NCBI GenBank assembly: GCA_001655205.1
Contig: LPNZ01008434.1
Coordinates: 1 to 39,419, forward strand
Direction of reading: 5' to 3'
Length of the DNA: 39,419 nt
Source of the DNA: Lenisia limosa
Taxonomy: Eukaryota; Breviatea
Positions 1 to 9,304 of this stretch are shown here, in pieces; position 1 is the first letter of the stretch; each line of letters opens with the position of its first letter. The notes below the pieces were generated by a model. That model did no database searches. It was not told the origin of the DNA and saw only the letters and a list, made by a program, of their open reading frames with translations. The position numbers were made by a program, and so were the translations under genes.

Positions 1-2328
1 AACCAACAAAATCAACTGGTAGGCGAAACACTCGTTTGGATGATGGTCAGAGACTTGTTGACTAATATTGGAAAAATGCATAAATATTACCCTCTCCTTT
101 TCTCAAATTATCCTTGAGATTTAATCAATGATATGCAGAAGTCATCACGAAGACTGTAACAGCTTCGTAGTTTGAAGTGACCCCTCCACACCTCCAAAGC
201 CATGACATCATCATAACTGCGGCCACGTAAACAGATTTCCTTGGCATGTTCCACCATCAAGGGCTTCTCCCAGCCCATCATGACTGCTTCGTTCTTTTCG
301 TTCATCAACCGTCCGTCACTATTTCGGTCAATATCGAAGAAATATATATCATATACTATTTTATATATACATGTATATATATATATATATATATCGATAT
401 ATATATATTATATACATATACTATGATATGATACATAGATTTTGTTTCTGGGTTTCCTTGACTTCGATGAAACAAATTGAAGGTTAAACGAATTCTTTAA
501 AACACCCTTGCTAACCTATAGGTCAATTTCTGCATCAAATGTGCTTCATTGCTGGGCTCCTCGCTTCCATGTGCCTTCTCCTTCTCTTCATCCTCTTCAT
601 TCTCTTCATACCTCTCATCCCTCTCATCCTTCTCATTTGGTTCATCTGTCCTCGCTTTTTTCGCATCAGGCATTCTACTGAGGTAAAACCATAATTATGG
701 CTTCCCTACGAAACAAGAAAGCGAAATGTTGACAGATTGTGATGGCTCATCGAATAAAAACCCCTTCTCATTTGGACTGCCGCAAACCCCCATAATACGA
801 TGCTTANNNNNNNNNNNNNNNNNNNNNNNNNNNNNNNNNNNNNNNNNNNNNNNNNNNNNNNNNNNNNNNNNNNNNNNNNNNNNNNNNNNNNNNNNNNNNN
901 NNNNNNNNNNNNNNNNNNNNNNNNNNNNNNNNNNNNNAACTAGCTAATACACTACAATCAATTATATGACATGGTAGTATGATATATTACATAGTACAAG
1001 CAAATGATTTATCTTGTTTTGGAAAAAATGTTCCAAAAAAAGTCACCCCTCCATACACGCACTAAACACTGCACCCCCCCCCCCCCACNNNNNNNNNNNN
1101 NNNNNNNNNNNNNNNNNNNNNNNNNNNNNNNNNNNNNNNNNNNNNNNNNNNNNNNNNNNNNNNNNNNNNNNNNNNNNNNNNNNNNNNNNNNNNNNNNNNN
1201 NNNNNNNNNNNNNNNNNNNNNNNNNNNNNNNNNNNNNNTTTTAGTGCTTCACTTTCTGCTAGAGAGAATTCTCAATTAATCACGATTAATCTAAAGTGAA
1301 ACCCTGATTTTTAGAAGTACTTTTGTCAGATACTATTACATCAAAAATCAGAGATAGTAAAATGGGAAAAGCAATGTAAAGTTGCCTAGGCACAGGAGAG
1401 TTGAATGCGATCAGTTCCGAAATGACACAGGATTAGCATTGTAAGGTAAAATGTGCCCGGAGGGATCCGGCCTGCACAGAACCCCCAGGTATCCACGGCC
1501 CACACAAGCATTGAAGCACATGCCACACAGAATGTAGATGATATGTGATGTTGGGCTATGAGTAGGGCTTCACTATTCGACTTGATCATAACGTAGTATC
1601 AATACCAAGACTCATATCTGGGGCTTCCCTATGGTCCGAAAAAGAAGTTGAAAACATTGATATTTGGAAGCCCTACTCATATCCCAAAAACCTCTCATAA
1701 TGGAGGTATAAATCAGGTAAGGCCTGTATGAAATCCCTCCTCGCACCTGAGTATGCCTCCCGTCACGTGCATAGTCGCCGGCAGTGAGACTGTTACTGTC
1801 CATCTGATTCCAAGTGGCNNNNNNNNNNNNNNNNNNNNNNNNNNNNNNNNNNNNNNNNNNNNNNNNNNNNNNNNNNNNNNNNNNNNNNNNNNNNNNNNNN
1901 NNNNNNNNNNNNNNNNNNNNNNNNNNNNNNNNNNNNNNNNNNNNNNNNNNNNNNNNNNNNNNNNNNNNNNNNNNNNCACCATTCTTTGAAGCAAGCATTA
2001 GTGCTGTGCGCCCTTCTTCATCACAAGACCATTGAGACTGGAATCCCTCTTTCTGAAGGGTTATAGTGTATAACAAATTTAAACAACAAGGCTAGGTAGT
2101 CGATATTGAGAGCTTCACTCTCAATATTGATCTAGTTTTAATTGATAACAAGGTACAAAAATTCCATAAATCTTATAATTGCAGATTATTACACATCATT
2201 GTTCGTCTCGAGTACCCCCCTAAAACCACTCATACAATAGAAGTAGTAAGGGCTACTTTCAGATTGTCATGTTCGCCTTTGGCAGCAAGGGAGAGAACCT
2301 GTTCGGAAAGTTGAGTTTCAGTTGGCAT
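1..2328 (-). CDS. RMT2-like protein arginine N-methyltransferase (ankyrin + GAMT-type domain), 3' partial
   Basis: The order of domains matches the RMT2 family, which methylates the delta nitrogen of arginine in ribosomal proteins using S-adenosylmethionine. The start (MPTETQLSEQVLSLAAKGEH) is at 2328 and exon 1 ends at 2236. Exon 2 (2052-1747) carries an ankyrin repeat (EEGRTALMLASKNG), is broken by an N-gap, and resumes with a second repeat-like piece (NSLTAGDYARDGRHTQ). An acidic linker exon at 677-516 starts at MPDAKKART and ends LMQKLTY. It joins in frame, through a 197-nt intron, to an exon from 318 downward with DGRLMNEKNEAVMMGWEKPL, the hallmark entry to the GAMT-like fold (MMxWExPLM). 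Downstream of about position 200 the expected LNVGFG motif is not clear, so splicing or a sequence error there is unresolved. The exon or exons between 1746 and 677 are also unresolved because of two gaps. The gene runs off the left edge. Family call good, exon model partial. Confidence 0.72.
319..515 (-). other. RMT2-like intron carrying a TA-rich microsatellite
   Basis: GT-AG intron on the minus strand. The donor gttagc follows a TATAG exon end and the acceptor is aaatag. It joins the acidic linker to the methyltransferase motif in one frame. It contains a roughly 60-bp imperfect (TA)n tract at about 361-420 with interspersed tacatg and atcgat units, a likely length-variable microsatellite. 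Confidence 0.6.
807..937. other. Assembly gap (N run)
   Basis: 131 N. It falls inside the RMT2-like gene between the ankyrin exon and the acidic linker exon, so part of the coding sequence may be missing. Confidence 0.99.
1089..1238. other. Assembly gap after a poly-C tract
   Basis: 150 N, immediately preceded by a C homopolymer at about 1073-1086. Also inside the RMT2-like gene. Its left flank suggests the gap was caused by unreadable low-complexity sequence. Confidence 0.99.
1819..1976. other. Assembly gap within the ankyrin exon
   Basis: 158 N. The minus-strand reading frame is the same on both sides (ASKNG before, ATWNQMDSNS after). The gap therefore probably replaces continuous ankyrin-repeat coding sequence of about the stated length. 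Confidence 0.99.
2103..2127. repeat. Perfect 10-bp hairpin in RMT2-like intron 1
   Basis: atattgagag (2103-2112) and ctctcaatat (2118-2127) pair perfectly around a 5-nt loop, inside the predicted intron 2235-2053. It may influence splicing or be incidental. Confidence 0.6.
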
Positions 2329-2563
2329 AGTGAGTGAGGGGGGGGGGGTAGTAGTTGGGTAGTTGTGGTGAGTGTATGGGTTATACTTTAGTTAACACAG
2401 GACATCGAGCAGAGAGGAAAAAGGAGAACCGGAGAACATTGTACAAAGATCGTATAGATCCCAGACCTTATTTTTTTTGAAAAGAAATTGTGGCTTCAGT
2501 TGTGGTTGACTTTAGGTTGAATATAGTACACAGTGTTATATTTAACGTTATAACTCTATAATA
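2329..2563. promoter_or_regulatory. Probable bidirectional promoter, RMT2-like / PFL-activating enzyme
   Basis: A 235-bp spacer between two divergent start codons. It holds a G run at about 2339-2348 and T- and A-rich stretches. No TATA box in a convincing position was identified. Shared promoter function is inferred only from geometry. Confidence 0.4.
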
Positions 2564-4289
2564 ATGTCTGATGAACTGCTGAGCCCCGATGCACCTGTGA
2601 AACAGGTTACCATTTCTCTTAATGGCAAAGAAAGAACCGTATGCATTCCTAGAAATGCGTCTGCTGATGATTTCAAGACATCAATCATTGACCAGTTGGC
2701 TTCTAGATTATTCGCATTGCTTTACCGTCAGGTTCCTTCTCCCTAAGGACACTCCTATTCGCCTGAAACGAGTTTCTTCTGGAGTTAACGTCGCTGTTTC
2801 CCCTCATCTTGATGAAGATAATTACTCGCTCCATGTTCCAGAAGGAACGAAAACTGACCAGCAGACCAGTTTGTGGGGATGAACAAGGAAGGAGTGAAGA
2901 GCTGACTGGATGGAAGAGGGGAGAGAGAGAGAGGGGGAGGGGGGGGGGGATGGTTGACTGCGGTTGAAAGCAGGGATTAACGCAATTGAATTGAATTTTT
3001 CGCACTCATAATTTTCCTTACTTTACCATCCTTTTCAGCTCGCTATCGCCCCATTCAGAGAGAAGGACTTCCTGGAACCTGTGACAAATATGTTCCCTCT
3101 GTATGATGTCGATTCTTTTTGATATAGTACCGCGTATTGCACCCATGACAGTGCAGGAGGAAGCATTGAAAATTACTGGTCGTGTGCACTCCATGGAGAC
3201 TTTCTCTACTGTTGACGGACATGGAATCCGAGTCATCTGCTTCCTTCAGGTGGGCGATTTTTTGTTTTTTTTTCCATCTCAATGATCCTGACTATCTTTA
3301 TTTATTACCTCGCAGGGTTGCCCTCGTCGCTGCAAGTTCTGCTCAAATCCCGATACCTGGAATGAGACTGAAGGTTTGCTGCTCAAGAGTTGAGATCTCT
3401 TGACAAAACAGGAACTGAAATGTCTGTCGCTGAAGTTGCTGCCAGATTCAATCGTTACGTTCCCTACATGAAGGCTTCGGAAGGTGGACTTACATTGAGG
3501 TTTGTGGCAAGTGTATTTTTTTTTCTTCACAATCACTTTTCATTTGTAATGAACAGTGGAGGTGAACCTCTTATGCAACCCGAATTCACAGCCGCTCTTC
3601 TGAGAGAGGCCCATCGTCTTGGCGTGAACACCACTATTGATACCACTGGTTAGCGAAATTGCGTTTAATATTTTTTTTTCCTTTTTTTTGCAAATTATTG
3701 TTAACGTGTTAGGATTTGGTACTAAGGAAAAAACTTGGGATATTGTTCTCCCTCATGTTGATACTGTTCTTCTTTGCCCTAAGGTAAGCTTTGGGTTGCT
3801 GTTATGCTAACACTCATCTTCAGGCGCTCAACCCAAGGATCTACAAATGGATTACTGAGCAAACCATTCACATGATGCTCGGATTTGCCAAGGAAGTGGT
3901 AAGTACACCTCGTTGTATATTACATTCAGACCAAGCGCGGCATTAGTGTTTGGCTCCGTTACGTTCTTCTGCCTGACTACACTGATAGTGATGAAGAAAT
4001 TACCAGATTCTGTGAATTTGCCCATACCATGGTGTGTTGAATCTATTTACTACTCTTCCTTACCTGTCAACTTCTCACCGTGCAGACGACAATGAAGGGC
4101 GTTGAGCTTTTGCCTTTCCACCAACTTGGTTTAGAGAAGGTGGGTTTGGTGAGCTTTTGCTGATTGACCCTTCAGTGGAAGAAGCTTGAGATCCCCTACC
4201 CTCTTGTGGATATGCAGACACCTCCTCGTGAAGAACAGCTTCGTGTGAAGGAAATCCTCGAGGATGAAGGATTTACTGTTCTTCTTTAA
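2564..4289 (+). CDS. Pyruvate formate-lyase activating enzyme (radical SAM) with N-terminal extension
   Basis: Radical-SAM enzyme that installs the glycyl radical on pyruvate formate-lyase using a [4Fe-4S] cluster and S-adenosylmethionine. The family core starts near KITGRVHSMETFSTVDGHGI. Next comes the cluster motif CPRRCKFC (CX3CX2C; Cys codons at 3319, 3331 and 3340), then NPDTWNETEG, the SAM motif LSGGEPLMQP, DTTGFGTKEK, LRYVLLPDYTD, and the C-terminal ELLPFHQLGLEKW, all typical of PflA. It ends EDEGFTVLL-stop. About ten introns fit GT-AG and close in frame. The shortest are 2695-2731 (37 nt) and 3081-3127 (47 nt); the first large one is 2869-3038. Unlike bacterial PflA it has about 110 residues before the core, of which about 13-80 look like a small beta-grasp fold. 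No clear mitochondrial presequence is seen. The glycyl-radical partner is not in this window. Confidence 0.9.
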
Positions 4290-4474
4290 AGATGTGTGTT
4301 TTTTTGAAAGGATTACGTTGGTGAGTAGGTTTGTGAATACATCGAAAACTAGAAGCTTTATCTACCCCAGAACAGCGGTGAAAAGAAAGTGTATAGTATT
4401 CAGAGCTTATTTAAAAAAATCGTCCAGTCAGCGACCACATCTTCTTTGAAATTTAACAAGATGAATAGGCTGGC

Positions 4475-4790
4475 TCATGATGCAGAGTTGGCAATGGTAG
4501 CAGGAATAAGAAGCTGAGAGAGATCTCGGGTTTCAAAGTGATACTCCTTCATTTTGGGCGCAATGGTAATCTGAAAAGTCAAACAATTCAAAACAAAAAA
4601 GAAGGGGAAGGATGGACGAAGCACTAACTTTAGTGGCAGTAATTGGAACTTCCATTGCCTCAATTTCACTTTCTGCTTCCTTTGCTGCTTTAATTGCGTA
4701 TTCTTTCTTCTTGTCCCTTGCTTCTTGAACAATTCTTTGTCCCTCTTTTTCAGCTGCAAATAGCTTCTCTAAAATTTCAGGATTAGCCAT
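4475..4790 (-). CDS. V-type ATPase subunit G-like protein
   Basis: Two exons (4790-4629 and 4570-4475) joined by a 58-nt GT-AG intron, predicting about 85 residues. The N-terminal half (ILEKLFAAEKEGQRIVQEAR, then DKKKEYAIKAAKEAESEIEA) has the charged heptad helix and alanine/lysine pattern of V-ATPase subunit G, a peripheral-stalk helix linking V1 to Vo for proton pumping. The family is usually about 110-120 residues. Here the C-terminal half is short and dissimilar (FETRDLSQLLIPATIANSAS). Either the subunit is divergent or the real 3' exon is elsewhere. It is divergently arranged with CFAP36 (245-bp spacer) and convergent with the PFL-activating enzyme (185 bp apart). Confidence 0.65.
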
Positions 4791-5035
4791 GATGGATGAT
4801 TTTTGATGATTTTGTACACTGAAGAAGATATATCAAACGAATTAAGCAAGAGACTCAATGTTTTTTTTTTTGTTTTTTTTGGTTTTTGAGCATCTGTCGC
4901 GATCGCTAAGATCAGAAAAGGCCCGCGCCGCACCTCGGTTAAATGAAAAAATTCACATTCTCTTTCTCTTTTTGACGTAAGCAACGCAAAAGCCACCTAA
5001 CCAAATTAACTTAACAACACCTGTCACCACGCAAA
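4791..5035. promoter_or_regulatory. Probable bidirectional promoter, V-ATPase G / CFAP36
   Basis: A 245-bp spacer between divergent ATGs, with long T tracts (about 4860-4882) and a short GC-rich patch near 4920. No specific motif could be assigned; the call rests on geometry. Confidence 0.4.
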
Positions 5036-7505
5036 ATGTTTTTTAGAAAGAAGAAAGAGCAACGCGAGAGTACTGACCAATGGGTTTTTGAAGCCCTTGT
5101 TTCATTGTTAAACTCACCACTTTGGACAACTCCTATTTTAGACTTTATTGACCATAATTGCATTCATTTCGGTAAAACCAGTGCCCCTTCTTGAGCCATT
5201 TATCCCTTTTTAGATACTTCTGAAGAAAATAAATTCATTTATACGGAAATTCATCAGGTTAGGCATTAACATCAACTGATCCAGCAGAATTTCAGGGATT
5301 TAATTGACAGTCTGCTCAGCACCCACCTTGAAGATCTTGGTCTGTCTCATTCACAGTTTGTGAGTGCAGTAAAGGCTGGAAACAAGGCTGGAATGGGAAG
5401 TTATGTCTTTGACCACTTCCTTGCTGCTGAAGATTTTTTGGGTGAGCTTGTAACGATTTTACCGGTTTTTCTTACCTTACAGCATTTAAGAAAATGATGG
5501 TCCGTCGCAACCTTGTTTTAGAGGAGGAAGTTTTCAAGTAAGCAGTACTTTCTTTTTTTATTTCCTAGAATGCTTCAACAGCAAAAGGTTGCAGCTGAGG
5601 CAAACAGAAAAGCAATTGGTGGGGGGGTGGGGGTGTTAATAATTTGGAAGTGGTGGAATATGCCATTTACGCTTTCAGAGGCGAATGAGGCTGCTTTGAA
5701 AGAGAAAGAGCGTCTTGCAGAAGAAGAAGCTGTCAGGCAAAAGGTTAGTGTTGTAATAGACCAATGCCTTAAGCTCTTTGGATGACTATCTTTCGTTAGC
5801 TTTCTGTATGCGCGAGGATTGTAACCTGTGTAGGAGGCTGCCATGGCCGAAGCATCGCGAGTTGCAGAGGAAGAACATAGACCTGTCACTGTGGAAGACC
5901 AGGTGAGTAAGTCACATTTTAAAAAAATGTTAAACACATTCCTTCAATATCATATGCTATATAGCATTGAGAAAAATAAAACAAGGTTGTATCTGGTCGA
6001 TATAAGAGATATTGAATTAGTGTATAATATTAATTTATCCTACAACTCTGTGCACACAACTGTCTGTGTGCCTCCCCAGCATACGCTGTATTAACTAAAT
6101 GGGCAACCGAATATAATGAGGAAAAAGTAGGGTGATGCATTTGCTGCAGCGGGTGAGCATTCTTTACTTTGTTTTTTCGATTAAAAAAACTATCATCACA
6201 AACTTTAATTGATGTATTATTCTTGAACCTAAGGAATCTCTAACTCATTAAGATAGAGGCACAAGAACAAAAGATGTTGGAAATGGCACTGAAGGCAAGT
6301 GAAGTATGTTATTGCTTTTTAGAATAGTTTTTTTTTTTTTGAATTTCCAGGAGGAATTCAACCGTCAACAACATGAGGAAGACGAAGAATTACAAAGGAT
6401 TTTAGCTTTAACAATGAAAGACTTTTCGGGAGAAGACGAATTGGCAAGAATCCAAGTTAGTTATATGCAAGCAAATGGACTTTGACCGACTAGGCTCTTC
6501 GTGAAGAAGCGGAAATGGAACAAGCAGTTGCCATGTCACTTGCAATGGACGCTGAGAAGGCACGTCTTAAAGCTGTTGAAGAACAGCAACTTGCCGAGCA
6601 AGAAGCTGCCAAGGCCAAACTTGAGGTACGACAAAACTGATTTGTCATCCTTTCAGAAAGAACAAATTGAACGTGAGAATGTTCAACGCCGTGAGGTTGC
6701 TGCGATGGAAGCCCGTGCGCAAGAGGAACTGAAAAAGAAGTCAGACAGTTGGAGGGACGGGGAATTGTCATAAAAGGGGGACATTGTTCACCAAAGTGTA
6801 GACAAAACAGCAGCTCTTTCAATTCGTGAGATTAAGGAGGAACTCGCTCGTGAAGGAGGACTTGATGAGCCTTCAAAGCCAAAGCCTGTCCTTCCCCCTC
6901 CGTTAGTTGAACTCTCATCGTTGAAATACCTTTGTTTTGTTTTTTTGTTTTTTGCGAATCTTACGTATTAGCTCTGTTGGTAAGCTCTCCGAAGCTGAAA
7001 CAAAGAGACGTCAGGTAAGAGATGGATTAATTTTCATAATGCAAGTTGATCAACAAAAACATTGAAAAGCTTCCGAATTTGAATAACATGCTCAGGCCTT
7101 TTTCCGTGCCCAGAGAGATAGGCTTCTTCTCAAGAAATCAACTGAAAGAGGAAGAGAGGTGGTTTTGGTGTCATATATTCAAGATTTGGTACTTATTTTA
7201 TCATATTCCTGTTTAGCTCCAAGAGTTTTCTGAAGAACATGGTGTTGATGCTCCCAAAACCCCTACAAAGCCTAAGAGACCTGGTTGGTAGTGGAATGAC
7301 AAAATTTAAAATTAAAGTGTCTGAAATTGAGTGTACTATATTACAAGATGTCTCACTTCAAATTTTGCAATAATTTTTTATTTAATTGCTTGGAGTCTAA
7401 TTACAGTGACTTTCAGAGGGACCCGCAGATGCCCAAGCCCAAGCCTTGCGTTTTGCTCTCACCCGTCGTCTTTGTAATGATATGAAAGACAAAGAGCCTA
7501 AGTAA
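5036..7505 (+). CDS. CFAP36: CFAP36 (CCDC104/BARTL1-type) protein with UIM-like coiled-coil tail
   Basis: The N-terminal about 125 residues follow the BART-like domain of CFAP36, an ARL3-binding ciliary protein. Hallmarks are PLWTTPILDFIDHNCIHF, NKFIYTEIHQNFRDLIDSLL, an AAEDF motif and FKKMMVRRNL. After it comes a long charged helix (AEANRKAI, LKEKERLAEEEAVRQK) spread over about 17 exons. The tail has three motifs shaped like ubiquitin-interacting motifs: EAQEQKMLEMALKEE, DEELQRILALTMKDF and EAEMEQAVAMSLAMD. The C-terminus has a basic segment (RAQRDRLLLKKSTERGREL) and ends MKDKEPK-stop. Introns are 30-200 nt with in-frame closure. One (6295-6350) appears to use a GC donor (gcaagt). The gene is larger than vertebrate CFAP36 at its C-terminus. 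Presence of the gene implies a ciliated ancestry, though the protein may act outside cilia. Confidence 0.88.
6295..6350 (+). other. Candidate GC-AG intron in CFAP36
   Basis: The exon ends CTGAAG, followed by gcaagt, then a T-rich tract and the acceptor tttccag. Removal joins MALK to EEFNR in frame. No GT donor at this position would do so, which favours a true GC donor. Confidence 0.55.
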
Positions 7506-7832
7506 CTCTCACTCCCCTCCCCCTGNNNNNNNNNNNNNNNNNNNNNNNNNNNNNNNNNNNNNNNNNNNNNNNNNNNNNNNNNNNNNNNNNNNNNNNNNNN
7601 NNNNNNNNNNNNNNNNNNNNNNNNNNNNNNNNNNNNNNNNNNNNNNNNNNNNNNNNNTGGTAGTTGGTGGATAAAAAAGAATATATATCTTTCACCATAA
7701 CAGGAAAATGAGTTGCTACAAACACGACACTATTTTTATTTATATTTTTTGATTTAGAATTAGAACAATACACTACATCACGGAATCATAATATTAAGAA
7801 CTTTTTGGAGAAACAGGGGACCTAAAGCAGAG
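7506..7832. other. Convergent intergenic stretch with assembly gap
   Basis: Space between the 3' ends of CFAP36 and the Ser-Pro-rich gene. It contains an N-gap at 7526-7657, again directly after a C-rich tract (actcccctccccctg). The rest is AT-rich with no coding signal that I can support. Confidence 0.8.
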
Positions 7833-9304
7833 TCAGAAAAACTCCCCAAAAACAAAATAATCAAAACCCTGATGTAGTTTTGCATACTTCTCATTGTCTC
7901 CCTTAATACGTACACGTTGGACACGGCAGGCTAGCGGGGAAGAAACAACGTTTTCTGAAATATGGCCCAAGCAAGGAGAATCCTATTTCATTAAAACGAA
8001 CACAATGAGAAAACGAACCTTGATGAAAGCAGGACTCTGGCGAGCTCCTTCCAAAGACATAGCATCAAACCTGAAGGAGTGAATCATAGGTACACAATCT
8101 TACCTGACTGGAACCGAGGCCTTTTTAGTTGAATCCTCAGCCTCCGCATGTCTGCGATAAGATGGACTCGTGCTTGTGGAGTGTGTACGGACACTCTCAC
8201 TCAATGCTCGATTCCGCGTTACCTGCAAGTCAGCAACGAAAACAAAACAAAGGCCTACCTGTTGGGGGGATGTTGTCGAAACAAGGTGGGGATATGGGTG
8301 AGAAGGAGAAGGAGGTCGAGGGCGAGAGGCGGGCTCAATTACATCAACATCAGGGGAAGCCGTTTGCTGAAGAGGTCAGACACATCGAACAAGAAAAGAC
8401 AGAGTCATACGGGTCCAGGGGGTGAAGGGGACTTCTCCATAGCGATTCCACCCGTCATAAGGGCGAGTTCGTCTGCTGGATCCATTTCATTGTCGTTCAA
8501 ATTAAAGCCGACCTAATCCAGTGAAAAGAACCATGGTTTGCCGTATGTCCATCAAATATCAAACCTGCGAGGTGGTCTGCTTCCGTGACGAGATTTCACG
8601 ACTACAAAAGTCAACACAAATGACTGAAATTAACACCCTTAAAAAAGGGCAATTGTCTACCAAGAAAATAAAAGGTCAGGGGTGGACTGAATGCTAAAGA
8701 AAACCATGTCACAGTCTCAAGAATCCCTAAAGCCCCTATTTACCCAATTTTAGTCAAATGAGGAGACGACAAGTATGGAGAAGGCATGTGTACGAGAGGG
8801 TTTGTTTGCACCGGCTGAAGATGTGAAACTGAAAAAAGATTGAGTTTCAAACCTGAGGAGAAATACTTTGTAACGTTGCCAAATGAGGTTGAGCACAAAA
8901 CATCAGATTGTCAACAACATTCTAAAATATTAGTGGGAGCCGAGTACAACTTGTATTGAATGCTGCCAATCAAGGCACATGTGCCAAACCTGAGCAATTG
9001 ACGGTCTCGAATTAGCCATCGGGGAAAAAAGGGGAGATGAAGAAAACATAGGGGAAGCACCAAACATCGGGGATGTTGAGAAAAGAGGGGACGTGGACAT
9101 CATTGCAGTGGGGGAACCAGCAAGGTGGGGTGAAGGGGAGAGAAACCGACCGGGACTTGTGGGGGAGCAAGCGATTGGAGGCGTTGAGAGGTGTGAATAA
9201 GGAGATTGCGAAGGCTCTACATTTACAGAGGAAGGAGACATCGCAGGAGGTGAACCATGTTTACCAACATGGATCTCACGGAACATTGTTTGAGAAGAAG
9301 ACAT
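7833..9304 (-). CDS. Ser-Pro-rich low-complexity protein of unknown function
   Basis: I do not recognise a family. The start is the first ATG at 9304 (MSSSQTMFREIHVGKHGSPP). Exon 1 (105 residues) contains 13 Ser-Pro dipeptides, several in repeats such as STSPMFGASPMFSSSPLFSP. Later exons read VVDNLMFCAQPHLATLQSIS, LVHMPSPYLSSPHLTKI, NDNEMDPADELALMTGG, a proline-rich stretch (RPRPPSPSHPYPHL), RNRALSESVRTHSTSTSPSY and FDAMSLEGARQSPAFIK. The C-terminus is CRVQRVRIKGDNEKYAKL followed by a hydrophobic tail. All introns (36 to about 150 nt) close in frame. The density of Ser-Pro sites and the RALSES-type motif suggest a disordered target of proline-directed or basophilic kinases, or a transcription or RNA regulator. 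That is inference only. Confidence 0.7.

Noticed and set aside
361-420. (TA)n tract as a promoter or origin
   Set aside because: It lies inside a predicted intron of the RMT2-like gene and is best explained as a microsatellite.
3103-3285. Internal ATG as the true start of the PFL activase
   Set aside because: Upstream exons close in frame to the core with canonical GT-AG introns and have non-random protein-like sequence; still worth testing by cDNA.
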